Part shown: in pieces, positions 1 through 7,229 of the stretch
Numbering within the stretch: the stretch's first letter is position 1
Layout of the letters: every line of letters starts with the position of its first letter
From: Oscillospiraceae bacterium
GTDB taxonomy: Bacteria; Bacillota; Clostridia; Oscillospirales; Oscillospiraceae
Assembly (NCBI GenBank): GCA_015068335.1
Contig: SVKT01000012.1
Location: 1 to 20,995, forward strand
Reading direction: 5' to 3'
Length of the DNA: 20,995 bases
The notes under the pieces: model-generated
Database searches by the model: none
What the model was told of the DNA's origin: nothing
Seen by the model: the letters and a program-made list of their open reading frames with translations, nothing else
Translations under genes and position numbers: made by a program

Positions 1-1
1 G

Positions 2-676
2 CTGCTGATGACGATGAACAACTTGCAGGAGTCCGACTGGGAAAACAACTGGAAGCAGTACTACAAGCCTATGGAGATCGGCGAGCGGCTGCTGGTCATC
101 CCCGAGTGGGAGCAGGAAACTGCGCTGGGCCAGAAGAAATATGCCGGCCGCGTGCCCCTCATTCTGGAACCGGGCCTGACCTTCGGCACCGGCAGCCACG
201 CCACCACCCGATTGTGCCTGACGGCGCTGGAAAAAACCGTGCAGGGCGGTGAGACCGTGCTGGACCTGGGCTGCGGCAGCGGCATCCTTTCCATCGCAGC
301 GCTGAAACTGGGCGCTGCCCACGCCTTTGCCTGCGATATCGACGACAAATGCCTTACTGTGGCCTATGACAACGCCGCCCTCAACGGCATCGGCCGCGAC
401 ACTTACACCGTGGCGGTGGGCGACATCCTCTCCGACGCCGCCTTGCAGCAACAGATCGGCACGGGTTACGATGTGGTGCTGGCCAACATCGTGTCCGACG
501 TCATCATCGCCCTTGCGCCCGCTGTGCGGGGGCTCCTGAAACCCGGCGGCGTATTCCTCTGCTCCGGCATCATCGATGACCGGGCGGAGGAAGTGGCGGG
601 CAAACTCCGCGACGCCGGTCTGGAAATCATCGAAACTCGCAGCAGCGAAGGCTGGTTCGCCTACACCTGCAAATAA
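2..676 (+). CDS. prmA: Ribosomal protein L11 methyltransferase, 5'-truncated by window edge
   Basis: PrmA transfers methyl groups from S-adenosylmethionine to ribosomal protein L11 in the cytoplasm. About 224 residues are visible. The reading frame stays open to the left edge, and family members are usually about 300 residues, so the N-terminal substrate-binding domain lies upstream of the window and the ATG at 8 is not the true start. Family features seen: the FGTGSHATTR segment just before the Rossmann core, the SAM-binding glycine motif VLDLGCGSGILS, an acidic residue after the second strand (ACDID), and the NIVSDV segment in place of the usual NILAD-type motif IV. A strong terminator follows 14 bases after the stop, so this is the last gene of its transcript. 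Identity is confident. Confidence 0.93.
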   Translation: MLMTMNNLQESDWENNWKQYYKPMEIGERLLVIPEWEQETALGQKKYAGRVPLILEPGLTFGTGSHATTRLCLTALEKTVQGGETVLDLGCGSGILSIAALKLGAAHAFACDIDDKCLTVAYDNAALNGIGRDTYTVAVGDILSDAALQQQIGTGYDVVLANIVSDVIIALAPAVRGLLKPGGVFLCSGIIDDRAEEVAGKLRDAGLEIIETRSSEGWFAYTCK

Positions 677-689
677 CTGCTCTCTTTGA

Positions 690-718
690 AAGTGCGCGGC
701 TTTGCCGCGCACTTTTTT
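690..718 (+). terminator. Rho-independent terminator after prmA
   Basis: An 11-bp perfect stem (690-700 with 704-714) with a three-base TTT loop runs straight into a T-tract (713-718). The stem is very GC-rich. It separates prmA from the downstream noc gene, which therefore needs its own promoter. Confidence 0.93.
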
Positions 719-812
719 GCATTTTTTTGCCCTTTGGCCGTCCTTCGACACATTCCGCCCTTCTTTTTCTCACCGGGAGACTACAATGGGAGCAAACCGG
801 AGGTGGTCTTTT

Positions 813-1619
813 ATGACAACATACACGGGCAGGCAAGTCCTCGCTCTCTCCCCGTCGGACATTCGTCCCAACCCCCGCCAGCCCCGCCGGGTCTTTGACA
901 TCCGGCAGTTGGAGGAACTGGCAGACTCCATCCGCGCCCACGGCATCATCCAACCCCTGACGGTGCGTGCTGCGGACACCGGCTGGGAACTGATCGCCGG
1001 GGAGCGGCGTCTGCGCGCTGCCGTGCTGGCGGGACTGGAAACCGTCCCCTGCGTGGAGGCGGAGGCAGACGACGAGACCTCTGCCATTCTGGCGCTGGTG
1101 GAAAATTTGCAGCGGCAGGACCTGCATTATTTCGAAGAAGCCGCCGCCATCGCCGCCTTTTTGGCCGAAAGCGGGGTGACGCAGGAGGCGGCCGCCGCGG
1201 CGCTGGGACGCTCCCCCTCGGCGCTGGCCAACAAACTGCGGCTGCTGCGGCTCTCCCCCGCCTGCCGGGACAAACTCTCCGCCGCCGCGCTCACCGAGCG
1301 CCACGCCCGCGCCCTGCTGCGGCTGGAAGCGGAGGAGGAGCGTCTTGCAGCGCTGGAACACATCGTCAAGTACGGACTGAATGTGGCCCAGACGGAACAG
1401 TACATAGACCGCCGGCTGACAGCGCTGCAAACCACGCCGCCCGCAGGGCGCAGGACCTTTGTCCTGAAAGATGTGCGGCTGTTCCTCAACAGCCTGGAAC
1501 GCGGGCTGCGGCTGGTGCGGGAGGCAGGTGTGGACGCCCACACGGAGCGCACCGACACCGACGACGCCATTCTCCTCACCATCCGCATCCCAAAACAGCG
1601 GCCCGGCGAACGGGTATGA
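813..1619 (+). CDS. noc: Noc-like ParB/Spo0J family protein (nucleoid occlusion)
   Basis: This 268-residue ParB-family protein probably acts as the nucleoid occlusion factor Noc: a DNA-binding CTPase clamp that keeps division machinery off the nucleoid. The start at 813 is chosen because GGAGG lies at 799-803; an upstream in-frame ATG at 786 has only a weaker GGGAG. Visible features: the N-terminal ParB domain with IRPNPRQPRR, the CTP-binding GERRLRA motif, the ENLQRQDL segment, and a helix-turn-helix with ANKLRLLRL and TERHARALLRL. The C-terminal RTFVLKDVRLFLN and LTIRIPK segments resemble Noc rather than ParB. At the positions that set ParB versus Noc DNA specificity it has P135, K141, R146 and R163; K and R at the second and fourth match Noc. 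A TACAAT hexamer at 782-787 could be a -10, but no good -35 is seen. Noc rather than ParB is favoured because a clear ParB is encoded at 17133. It lacks an obvious N-terminal amphipathic membrane helix like that of Bacillus Noc. Confidence 0.82.
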   Translation: MTTYTGRQVLALSPSDIRPNPRQPRRVFDIRQLEELADSIRAHGIIQPLTVRAADTGWELIAGERRLRAAVLAGLETVPCVEAEADDETSAILALVENLQRQDLHYFEEAAAIAAFLAESGVTQEAAAAALGRSPSALANKLRLLRLSPACRDKLSAAALTERHARALLRLEAEEERLAALEHIVKYGLNVAQTEQYIDRRLTALQTTPPAGRRTFVLKDVRLFLNSLERGLRLVREAGVDAHTERTDTDDAILLTIRIPKQRPGERV

Positions 1620-1680
1620 ATCCCGCCCCCTGCCGCATAGGCTGACAGCAGACAGCAGTTCGCAGCAACAGGAGGCTTTT

Positions 1681-3420
1681 ATGGAACAGGCGCTGAACCC
1701 GCCGCCCGCACCGAAGGCGATACCACCGCGAAACCGCGTACTGACCGCTGTGCTTGCCATTTTTTTGCCGCTGCTTCTGTATCTCGGCCTGTGCCTTGCC
1801 GCAGAATGCCGCAGCACCTTCTATCCCAACAGTACCGTCAACGGCGCGGCGGTGGGCGGGCTCTCCGAAACACAGGCCCGCACCCTGCTGACGGAAGTTC
1901 TTCCCCGCCGCCCCCTGACCCTCGGGGACGGCGAGACCGGCGAAGCGCTGCTGACGGTACCGCTCTCCGCTCTGGGCTATACGGCGGATTCCTTTGCGCC
2001 GCTGGCGCGCAGCGCCCTGCGCCGGCAGATGGACGTCCCCTTTTTCTTAAAAGGATGGATGCTCTTTTCCGCGCTGGCGGGGCACGCGCCGGCGGTGCAG
2101 GATTGGCCCGCACCCAATCAGGCGGTCTTTGACGAAGCCGTGGAACGGCTGGCAGTCCGGCTCTCTCTGGACCCCATTCACGGCGCCTATGTCCCGGAGC
2201 AAAACACCATTGCCGTTACCTGCCCCAGAAATGGCCGCGCCATTGCTGCCGAGGGGCTGGACTGTCTGCGCACGCCCGCCCTCTGGCAGGCGTCCTTTTG
2301 CGTGGACCTGTCCTTTTCGGTCATCCCCGCCCATCCTTTGACGGCCCGGGACATCGCCGACGCCCTCTGCGGCGAGGCGCAGAACGCAAAATATGACCCC
2401 GCCACAAATAGCATCACGCCGGAGCGTCCAGGCGTGTCCTTTGACATCGCCGCCGCCCAGCAGGCGATGGACGCCGCGGCGCCGGGGGAAACCATTCGGT
2501 TCCCGGCCGACATTCAGCCGCCTGCCGTCACCGCCGAGCAACTGCGCCAGTTGCTGTTCCGCGACGTGCTGGGCGAGTGCCGCACCGCCGTTTCCGGCAC
2601 AGCGGCCCGAAAGAACAACGTTCGTCTGGCCGCTGCCGCCATAGACGGCACGGTACTCAACAGCACCGAGACCTTCTCCTTCAACGAAACCGTGGGACAG
2701 CGGACGGCAGCCCGGGGGTATCGGGCCGCGCCCGCCTATGTCCACGGAGAAACCGTGGATGAGATCGGCGGCGGGATCTGCCAGGCCTCCTCCACCCTGT
2801 ATCTGGCCTGCCTGCGCTCCAACCTGCAAATCACGGAACGCTACGCCCACCGCTACACACCTTCCTACATCGACTGGGGAATGGACGCCACCGTGTCCTG
2901 GGGCGGCCCGGACTATCGCTTCACCAACAACACCGACTATCCCGTGAAGATCACCACCACCTACGAGAACGGCTCCCTCACCGTCCGGCTGCTGGGCACG
3001 GACCTTGCCGGCGTCACCGTAAAAATGACCGGCGAGACCGTTTCCAAAACGCCGTGGAAAACCGTTTACGAGGAGGACGCCTCCCTCGCCCCCGGCGCGG
3101 AGCAGGTCAAAACCACGCCCTATGCCGGCTGCACGGTCAAAACCTACCGCACCCTCTACGCCGCCGACGGCCAATGGATCTCCACCACCTACGAGGACAC
3201 CAGCAGTTACAAAAGCCGCGACCGCGTCATCCTCCGGGGCCCGGAGGTGGAAGCGCCGCCTGCCGCCGGCACAGAGCCGCTTCCTGCCGAGCCGCTGCCG
3301 GAGGAGCCCTCCATTCCCACGGCAGGGGCAGTCCCGCTGCCGGACGCCCCCGCAGAACCCGCCGAACCGGCAGAAACGCCTCCCGACGCCGCCCCTCTGC
3401 CACCGGATACACCAGAATAA
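1681..3420 (+). CDS. Membrane-anchored VanW/G5-domain cell-envelope protein
   Basis: A 579-residue protein probably anchored in the membrane with its bulk outside. The start at 1681 follows GGAGG at 1671-1675. Order of parts: a short Pro-rich cytoplasmic head; one membrane segment (residues 20-41); a region with YPNSTVNGAAVGGLSETQA, typical of the peptidoglycan-binding-like domain that precedes VanW; a VanW domain (about 298-424) with GGGICQASSTLY around C367; a G5-like domain (about 448-520); and a 60-residue tail rich in Pro, Ala and Glu. VanW is named from vancomycin-resistance clusters but its biochemical role is unknown, and no van genes are nearby, so resistance should not be inferred. 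It lies 61 bases after noc, probably co-transcribed with it, and ends at a strong terminator. The family call is confident; the function is not. Confidence 0.85.
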   Translation: MEQALNPPPAPKAIPPRNRVLTAVLAIFLPLLLYLGLCLAAECRSTFYPNSTVNGAAVGGLSETQARTLLTEVLPRRPLTLGDGETGEALLTVPLSALGYTADSFAPLARSALRRQMDVPFFLKGWMLFSALAGHAPAVQDWPAPNQAVFDEAVERLAVRLSLDPIHGAYVPEQNTIAVTCPRNGRAIAAEGLDCLRTPALWQASFCVDLSFSVIPAHPLTARDIADALCGEAQNAKYDPATNSITPERPGVSFDIAAAQQAMDAAAPGETIRFPADIQPPAVTAEQLRQLLFRDVLGECRTAVSGTAARKNNVRLAAAAIDGTVLNSTETFSFNETVGQRTAARGYRAAPAYVHGETVDEIGGGICQASSTLYLACLRSNLQITERYAHRYTPSYIDWGMDATVSWGGPDYRFTNNTDYPVKITTTYENGSLTVRLLGTDLAGVTVKMTGETVSKTPWKTVYEEDASLAPGAEQVKTTPYAGCTVKTYRTLYAADGQWISTTYEDTSSYKSRDRVILRGPEVEAPPAAGTEPLPAEPLPEEPSIPTAGAVPLPDAPAEPAEPAETPPDAAPLPPDTPE

Positions 3421-3449
3421 GCCTCCCGGGGCAAATGCCGGAAAACAGG

Positions 3450-3482
3450 AAAAGCCAAGCCGCGTTTTGCGGCTTGGCTTTT
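3450..3482. terminator. Bidirectional terminator between the VanW gene and the lipoprotein gene
   Basis: A 14-bp perfect stem (3450-3463 with 3469-3482) carries A-rich and T-rich ends, so it can work on both strands: after the VanW gene on plus and after the lipoprotein gene on minus. A second weaker plus-strand hairpin (3492-3496 with 3503-3507) followed by T residues to 3510 may act as a backup. Confidence 0.88.
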
Positions 3483-3571
3483 ATGCACAGCAAGGGCTGC
3501 GCCCCTTTTTCATTTGTTAAACGGCGCAGTCCGGACAACAACGGCATCGGTCACATTCCTCGGTGATCCGG

Positions 3572-3886
3572 TCAACCGCCGGGGCGATAGCCCTCCTCGC
3601 ACGCCACGGCGATCCCGTCCGCATCAAACGTGATCCAGAACAAAACCTCCGGCGACGCGCCCAAAAAGCCTTTCTGCGGCGCTTTGACCGTATATCCGCA
3701 TTGACAGTTCCGATACAGGCCGTCTTCCCCCGCAGGCATTCCCACGCCGTCAAACGCGCCAAATTCCTCCTCGATTTCCGCCGATGTTTTCCCCACAAAC
3801 CGGTCTTCGCGATACTTGCTGCCGCACCCTGCAAGGACGAGCAGGATCGCCGCGCAAGCGAAAATTGCCGCTGCCCGCTTTTTCAT
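3572..3886 (-). CDS. Small predicted lipoprotein of unknown function
   Basis: A 104-residue protein with a lipoprotein signal peptide: positively charged MKKR, a hydrophobic stretch, and the lipobox LAGC with the lipidated cysteine at residue 21. It is therefore expected on the outer face of the cytoplasmic membrane. A GGAGGG ribosome binding site lies at 3890-3895 on the minus strand, which fixes the start. The mature part is about 84 residues and includes FVGKTSAEIEEEFGAF, which weakly recalls the helix of SmpA/BamE-like lipoproteins, and two close cysteines (CQC). It stands alone between genes on the other strand, and the bidirectional hairpin at 3450-3482 would end its transcript. I do not recognise a specific family, and no function can be assigned. 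Confidence 0.75.
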   Translation of the reverse strand: MKKRAAAIFACAAILLVLAGCGSKYREDRFVGKTSAEIEEEFGAFDGVGMPAGEDGLYRNCQCGYTVKAPQKGFLGASPEVLFWITFDADGIAVACEEGYRPGG

Positions 3887-3921
3887 AGGCCCTCCGTTAA
3901 TGTCAAATTCTTCCCTTTTTG

Positions 3922-4023
3922 TATATTACCACTCGGAGAAGCCGCGCGCAACCGGCGCGCCGCCGCTCGCAGCGGATCTGCTTGTGCGTTCCGGACAGCC
4001 GCCGCAAGCGGCTTCTTTTTTTT
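3922..4023 (+). promoter_or_regulatory. Possible structured leader or small RNA ending in a terminator-like T-tract
   Basis: This lies between the divergent lipoprotein and TVP38 genes. A -10-like TATATT sits at 3922-3927, without a good -35. About 10 bases on, AGAAGCCGC (3937-3945) can pair perfectly with GCGGCTTCT (4008-4016), and the T-tract runs on to 4023. A competing local hairpin AGCCGC/GCGGCT (3997-4002 with 4008-4013) uses the same 3' strand. A further small hairpin CCGCT/AGCGG is at 3963-3975. This could be an attenuated leader of the gene at 4071, or a short RNA. I match it to no known riboswitch class. GC-rich sequence forms such pairings easily, so confidence is low. Confidence 0.25.
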
Positions 4024-4070
4024 GCGCTTTTGCACATACTAACGGAGAATTTCGACAAACGGAGGCATTT

Positions 4071-4709
4071 ATGAAGCGTTGGGCTCTCCCGCTGGTTCTT
4101 CTTTGCGCCGGGCTGGCCGCGGCGTGGCCGCTGCGGCGCTATCTCACCGCCGAAGCCATTGCCGCCCGCTCCCCCGGGCAAACAGGGTTGGCCGCGGCGT
4201 TTCTGCTGGCACTTTACGCGGCAAAAAGCCTGTCCGTGGCCTTTCCCCTCTCCGCCCTGACGGCGGCGGGCGGACTGCTCTTTCCCCTGCCCACGGCGCT
4301 GGCTGTCAATCTGGCGGGAACGGCCATCGTACAACTGCTTCCCTTTCTGCTGGGCCGGCGGCAGCGCGCCGATTTTTCCGCTCTGCGGCAGCGGCATCCC
4401 CGCCTTGCGGCTCTGCCCGACGCGGCGCAGCACCCCCGACGGACGGTTTTTCTCCTGCGGCTGGGCGGGGCGGCGCCGGGAGATCTGGTAAGTCTGTTTC
4501 TGGGGGCGGCGGATATTCCGCTGGGAAGTTATCTCACCGGCGGGCTGCTGGGCGCGGCTCCCCGAGTCCTCTGCACCACTCTGCTGGGCGCCGCCCTGTG
4601 GGAGATCGGCGGACAGCGGTTCTGGCTGTCCATCGGCGCAGGGGCGCTGCTCACCGTGACGGCGATCGTTTTGTGGCGCATTCTCTCCGCAAAAAAACAG
4701 AAACCATAA
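4071..4709 (+). CDS. TVP38/DedA-like (VTT domain) integral membrane protein
   Basis: A 212-residue hydrophobic protein with several membrane segments. The start at 4071 follows GGAGG at 4061-4065. It shows the layout of the VTT (TVP38/TMEM64/DedA) family: an N-terminal membrane helix; a central hydrophobic pair around FPLSALTAAGGLLFPLP and the following VNLAG helix; a short basic loop; then the family-like stretch LLRLGGAAPGDLVSLFLGA followed by TGGLLGAAPRVL; and a final C-terminal helix with a basic end. Family members are linked to lipid scrambling or flippase activity and membrane homeostasis, including undecaprenyl-phosphate recycling for DedA relatives; the substrate of this one cannot be told. 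It is probably monocistronic, with a terminator directly after its stop. Confidence 0.78.
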   Translation: MKRWALPLVLLCAGLAAAWPLRRYLTAEAIAARSPGQTGLAAAFLLALYAAKSLSVAFPLSALTAAGGLLFPLPTALAVNLAGTAIVQLLPFLLGRRQRADFSALRQRHPRLAALPDAAQHPRRTVFLLRLGGAAPGDLVSLFLGAADIPLGSYLTGGLLGAAPRVLCTTLLGAALWEIGGQRFWLSIGAGALLTVTAIVLWRILSAKKQKP

Positions 4710-4737
4710 AAAACCGACCCTTTCGGGTCGGTTTTCG
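4708..4737. terminator. Bidirectional terminator between the TVP38 and dnaI genes
   Basis: A 10-bp perfect stem (4711-4720 with 4725-4734) with a TTTC loop, preceded by A residues and followed by T residues. It lies exactly between the converging stops of the plus-strand membrane protein gene and the minus-strand dnaI gene, so it can terminate both. Confidence 0.9.
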
Positions 4738-5733
4738 TTACTTTTTTTCTTTTTTCAGTTTGCGGATGTCATCGCCCACAAAGGCCAGCAACTCATACTC
4801 GCCTTCGATGCGCGACGCCAACTGCGGCGTATACCGCTGCGCCAGTTTCTCCGGCGAAAGATTCGTGCTGATGATGGTAGAGCGGTGTTCCAGCAATCGG
4901 GTATTGACGATCTGGTACAGAGCGCTCTGGACGAAGGCCGTGGTCATCTCGGTGCCCAGATCGTCCAGGATCAGCAGATCGCAGGTGAGAATCCGCTCCA
5001 CGTCAGAGTCCGCCTGCTCGTCCTCGCGGCTGAACTTTCGTGTTTCAAACCGATCAAACACCTGACCCGCCGTGTCATAGACCACAGACCAGCCTTCTTC
5101 GCTGATATGCCGTGCGATGGCCGCGGACAGGTGCGTTTTCCCCAGTCCCGGGGCGCCAAACATCAGCAGGTTCCACGGTTTCTCCCCAAAGCGGTGGGCA
5201 TATTGGATGCAGGTCTCGTAGACTTTTTCCTCCATATGCTGTCGGGCCGTTTTGGTTTTCCCGGGGATCTGATCGTCGGGATACCAGTCCAGATCAAAGG
5301 TGTCAAAACTCTGGGTGCCCAGATCCAGCATACGGGAAAGTTCTTTTTTCTGCTCCCGGGTATAGTAGCCCTTCAAGCAGCGGCACACATTTCCGTCCCG
5401 ATAGCCGGTGTCGTCGCACAGCACACAGGCGGGGCGCTCGTCCAGCGCATCGAAAGGCAGGCTCATTTCTGCCAGCAGGCGGCGCTTTTCCTCCTGCAAA
5501 CTCAGATTTTCGTCCCGCAGGCACTCCAACGCGGGGCGGGGATCGGTTCCCCGGTGCAGCGCGCTGGCAATGATGCGGCTCATCGTGCCCCTCAGTTCCG
5601 TTTCGATCTCTTTCAGGCGGGGCTGGCGGCGGAAAACGGATTCTCTGCGTTCTTGCAGGCGCACTTCCCGCTCTGCCTTATCCGCCTCAAACTGTTGCAG
5701 CGCACGCCGCATAATTTTTCCGTCATATGCCAT
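4738..5733 (-). CDS. dnaI: Primosomal helicase loader, DnaI/DnaC-type AAA+ ATPase
   Basis: A 331-residue ATPase that, by family, loads the replicative helicase onto DNA during replication initiation and restart. The N-terminal third is helical and charged. It is followed by a likely zinc-binding cluster with cysteines at 103, 106, 117 and 119 (CVLCDDTGYRDGNVCRC), as in the helicase-binding domain of DnaI. The AAA+ core has Walker A GAPGLGKTH (193-201) and Walker B LLILDDLGTE (from 253), followed by sensor-1 STNLS and an arginine-containing RIEGEYE segment. AGGAG sits just upstream of the start at 5733. The gene is 26 bases downstream of dnaD on the same strand, forming a two-gene helicase-loading operon analogous to dnaB-dnaI in Bacillus. 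It is often annotated generically as DnaC or ATP-binding protein. Confidence 0.92.
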   Translation of the reverse strand: MAYDGKIMRRALQQFEADKAEREVRLQERRESVFRRQPRLKEIETELRGTMSRIIASALHRGTDPRPALECLRDENLSLQEEKRRLLAEMSLPFDALDERPACVLCDDTGYRDGNVCRCLKGYYTREQKKELSRMLDLGTQSFDTFDLDWYPDDQIPGKTKTARQHMEEKVYETCIQYAHRFGEKPWNLLMFGAPGLGKTHLSAAIARHISEEGWSVVYDTAGQVFDRFETRKFSREDEQADSDVERILTCDLLILDDLGTEMTTAFVQSALYQIVNTRLLEHRSTIISTNLSPEKLAQRYTPQLASRIEGEYELLAFVGDDIRKLKKEKK

Positions 5734-5759
5734 ATGTTTCTCTCCTGTTTACACCCGTG

Positions 5760-6653
5760 TCACACGTAGTTCCACGCGTCATCCACGGGCTTCTTTCCGG
5801 TCTCTCTCGGTTTGGCGGGTCGATTCTCGCTTTCGATCTCGGCCACGGTATGTAGTCCCTTTTCGTGCCACTTTTTCAAAATGCCGTTGCAGTAAGGCCA
5901 TTTCAGTTCGTGGCACTTCATCACCGTCTTGTCATAGGCCAGGGCCACTGCTTCCGGCGCAAAGCCCCATTCCTGCCAGGCGGTCAGATATTTTTCCTCC
6001 GAGGCCACCGGCATCCGGTCGCCCAGTTGCAGCGCGTGCATATAGGCGGGCAGGGTCTCCTGCCGATGGGCATAGTTTTTCAGGTACTCCGCCGCGGCAC
6101 GCTGGGTATCGATGCCCATACGGGCCCAGGCGTAGCCCTCTTTCTCGATCTGGCGCATCGCGGGACGGCGTCCCTCTCCGTAGCGGCGCTGCACCCGCTG
6201 GGCACAGTGGCTCACCAGAAGATAGATCACATCCGCCGGCAGCCCCAGATAATCATTCAGCCCCAACAGCACACCCACGTCCGGCGTGGTCAGTTTCTTG
6301 CCCAGTTTCTTCTCCACCTCTGTCACCAGAGAGCGGAATTCGGCGCTGCCGTCCAGCCGCCGGGCCACATCGTCCCGCTGGTAGGCGGGTCGCTCATCAG
6401 CAGGCTCGGGGATGGCCGCCTCCGCCGGGGCGATGAGCCCCAGCGCGCGAAGGGTCTCCTCCGCCGCCTCGATGCGCCCCTTGTCCCAGCGCAGTTCTCC
6501 CGCCAGCGCGCGGGGCTGCACCGTGCCGTGCCGGCGCAGAAGGGCCAGGTACAGCAGCGCCGCGTCGCCGTCGCCGCGGTCCAGAAGGCGCTTTGCCGCC
6601 TCCGCCGTCATCGTGACGGACAGATCCGTCGTGTGGAGCAGTACGCTTGCCAT
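5760..6653 (-). CDS. dnaD: DnaD-domain replication initiation protein
   Basis: A 297-residue protein of the DnaD/DnaB primosome family, which bridges DnaA or single-stranded DNA to the helicase loader. The start at 6653 is preceded by GGGAGG (6662-6667) at 7-base spacing; a longer reading frame to 6716 would run over the promoter and is rejected. The N-terminal 80 residues look like a winged-helix domain. A first DnaD-like helical region is seen about 105-175 (VEKKLGKKLTTPDVGVLLG). A second, about 217-275, contains AYDKTVMKC followed by the hallmark YxxxIxxxW motif as YCNGILKKW. It comes first in the operon with dnaI and is expressed from the sigma-A-like promoter at 6688-6716. Whether it is the functional equivalent of DnaD or DnaB of Bacillus cannot be decided here. 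Confidence 0.88.
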   Translation of the reverse strand: MASVLLHTTDLSVTMTAEAAKRLLDRGDGDAALLYLALLRRHGTVQPRALAGELRWDKGRIEAAEETLRALGLIAPAEAAIPEPADERPAYQRDDVARRLDGSAEFRSLVTEVEKKLGKKLTTPDVGVLLGLNDYLGLPADVIYLLVSHCAQRVQRRYGEGRRPAMRQIEKEGYAWARMGIDTQRAAAEYLKNYAHRQETLPAYMHALQLGDRMPVASEEKYLTAWQEWGFAPEAVALAYDKTVMKCHELKWPYCNGILKKWHEKGLHTVAEIESENRPAKPRETGKKPVDDAWNYV

Positions 6654-6687
6654 AGAGGGCCCTCCCTTCTCTTGTTGGTGTTTTTTT

Positions 6688-6716
6688 ATTCTACACGAAA
6701 ATCCTGCCGCCGACAA
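6688..6716 (-). promoter_or_regulatory. Sigma-A-type promoter for dnaD-dnaI
   Basis: Reading the minus strand, the -35 is TTGTCG (6711-6716), the spacer is 17 bases, and the -10 is TAGAAT (6688-6693). The -10 matches 5 of 6 consensus bases and the -35 matches 4 of 6. It lies about 35 bases upstream of the dnaD start and just above its ribosome binding site. Confidence 0.7.
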
Positions 6717-6773
6717 GTCCCGGAAGAAACCTTTTGAAAGACTTCTTTTTTTCGTTTCTTTGCGATTTTTTTC

Positions 6774-6789
6774 AAAATCCTTGGATTTT
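6774..6789. repeat. Inverted repeat in the dnaD-zapA divergent intergenic region
   Basis: AAAATCC (6774-6780) and GGATTTT (6783-6789) form a perfect 7-bp inverted repeat with a TT centre. It lies a few bases upstream of the zapA -35 region, in a T-rich stretch. It could be an operator or a weak hairpin followed by T residues; nothing upstream on the plus strand needs terminating. Confidence 0.4.
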
Positions 6790-6792
6790 TCC

Positions 6793-6821
6793 TTTCCCTG
6801 CTTCGCAGGCTATGGTATACT
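6793..6821 (+). promoter_or_regulatory. Extended -10 promoter for zapA
   Basis: TATACT (6816-6821) is preceded by TGG, giving an extended -10 (TGnTATACT). The -35 position at 17-base spacing is a poor TTTCCC (6793-6798), as is usual for extended -10 promoters. The predicted 5' leader is about 70 bases and contains a small 5-bp hairpin GGGCA/TGCCC (6837-6851). Confidence 0.65.
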
Positions 6822-6899
6822 ATAAGTTGTGAAAATGGGCAAGGTGTGCCCTGCTATGGAAAAGAGAAACAGAACAGACAGAAAGAGGAGGAGCGTTTT

Positions 6900-7229
6900 A
6901 TGGCAAACCGTGTTGTGGTGAGCATCTGCGGCGAGGACTACACTTTTGTGGCGGAGGAGACCGCTTCCTATATGCAGAAGGTGGGCACCTATGTGGGCGA
7001 CAAGATGTTTGAGGTCCTGAACGGCGCCAAAGTGGGCCGCACCGACGCCGCCGTTCTCACCGCCGTCAACATTGCCGACGAACTGTTCAAGGCCCAGGCT
7101 TCCGCAGAGCAGTTGCGCGGCCAGATCAAGGGGTATCTGGACGAGGCCGGCCGCGCACAGATGGAAGTCAGCGAACTCAAACGCGAGATCTTCCGCTTGC
7201 AGCAGAAACTGGAAGGCAAAAACCGTTGA
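6900..7229 (+). CDS. zapA: Cell division protein ZapA
   Basis: A 109-residue FtsZ-ring-associated protein that cross-links FtsZ filaments in the cytoplasm. The start at 6900 follows an AGGAGG site (6886-6891) at 8-base spacing. It has the ZapA layout: an N-terminal beta-rich globular part (RVVVSICGEDYTFVAEET, then YMQKVGTYVGDKM), a central AAVLTAVNIADELFKA helix, and a C-terminal coiled coil (about 65-107) ending in ELKREIFRLQQKLEGK. Size fits the family. It overlaps the U32-family gene by four bases (TTGA), so the two are translationally coupled, a pairing that recurs in Firmicutes. It has its own extended -10 promoter. Confidence 0.9.
   Translation: MANRVVVSICGEDYTFVAEETASYMQKVGTYVGDKMFEVLNGAKVGRTDAAVLTAVNIADELFKAQASAEQLRGQIKGYLDEAGRAQMEVSELKREIFRLQQKLEGKNR

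Noticed and set aside
627..1817. Minus-strand open frame across noc and the start of the VanW gene
   Set aside because: It runs through a clear terminator and two well-supported plus-strand genes; the composition is that of an antisense shadow.
1681..3420. Vancomycin resistance on the strength of a VanW domain
   Set aside because: No vanHAX, vanRS or related ligase genes are nearby, and VanW proteins are widespread in Clostridia without resistance.
3563..4042. Plus-strand open frame across the lipoprotein gene
   Set aside because: The minus-strand gene has a lipobox, a GGAGGG site and a normal length; the plus frame has neither a ribosome binding site nor protein-like features.
5250..5265. 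TTTTCCCGGGGATC as a second Noc site
   Set aside because: Only about 10 of 14 bases agree, a level expected by chance in a sequence this rich in CCCGGG.
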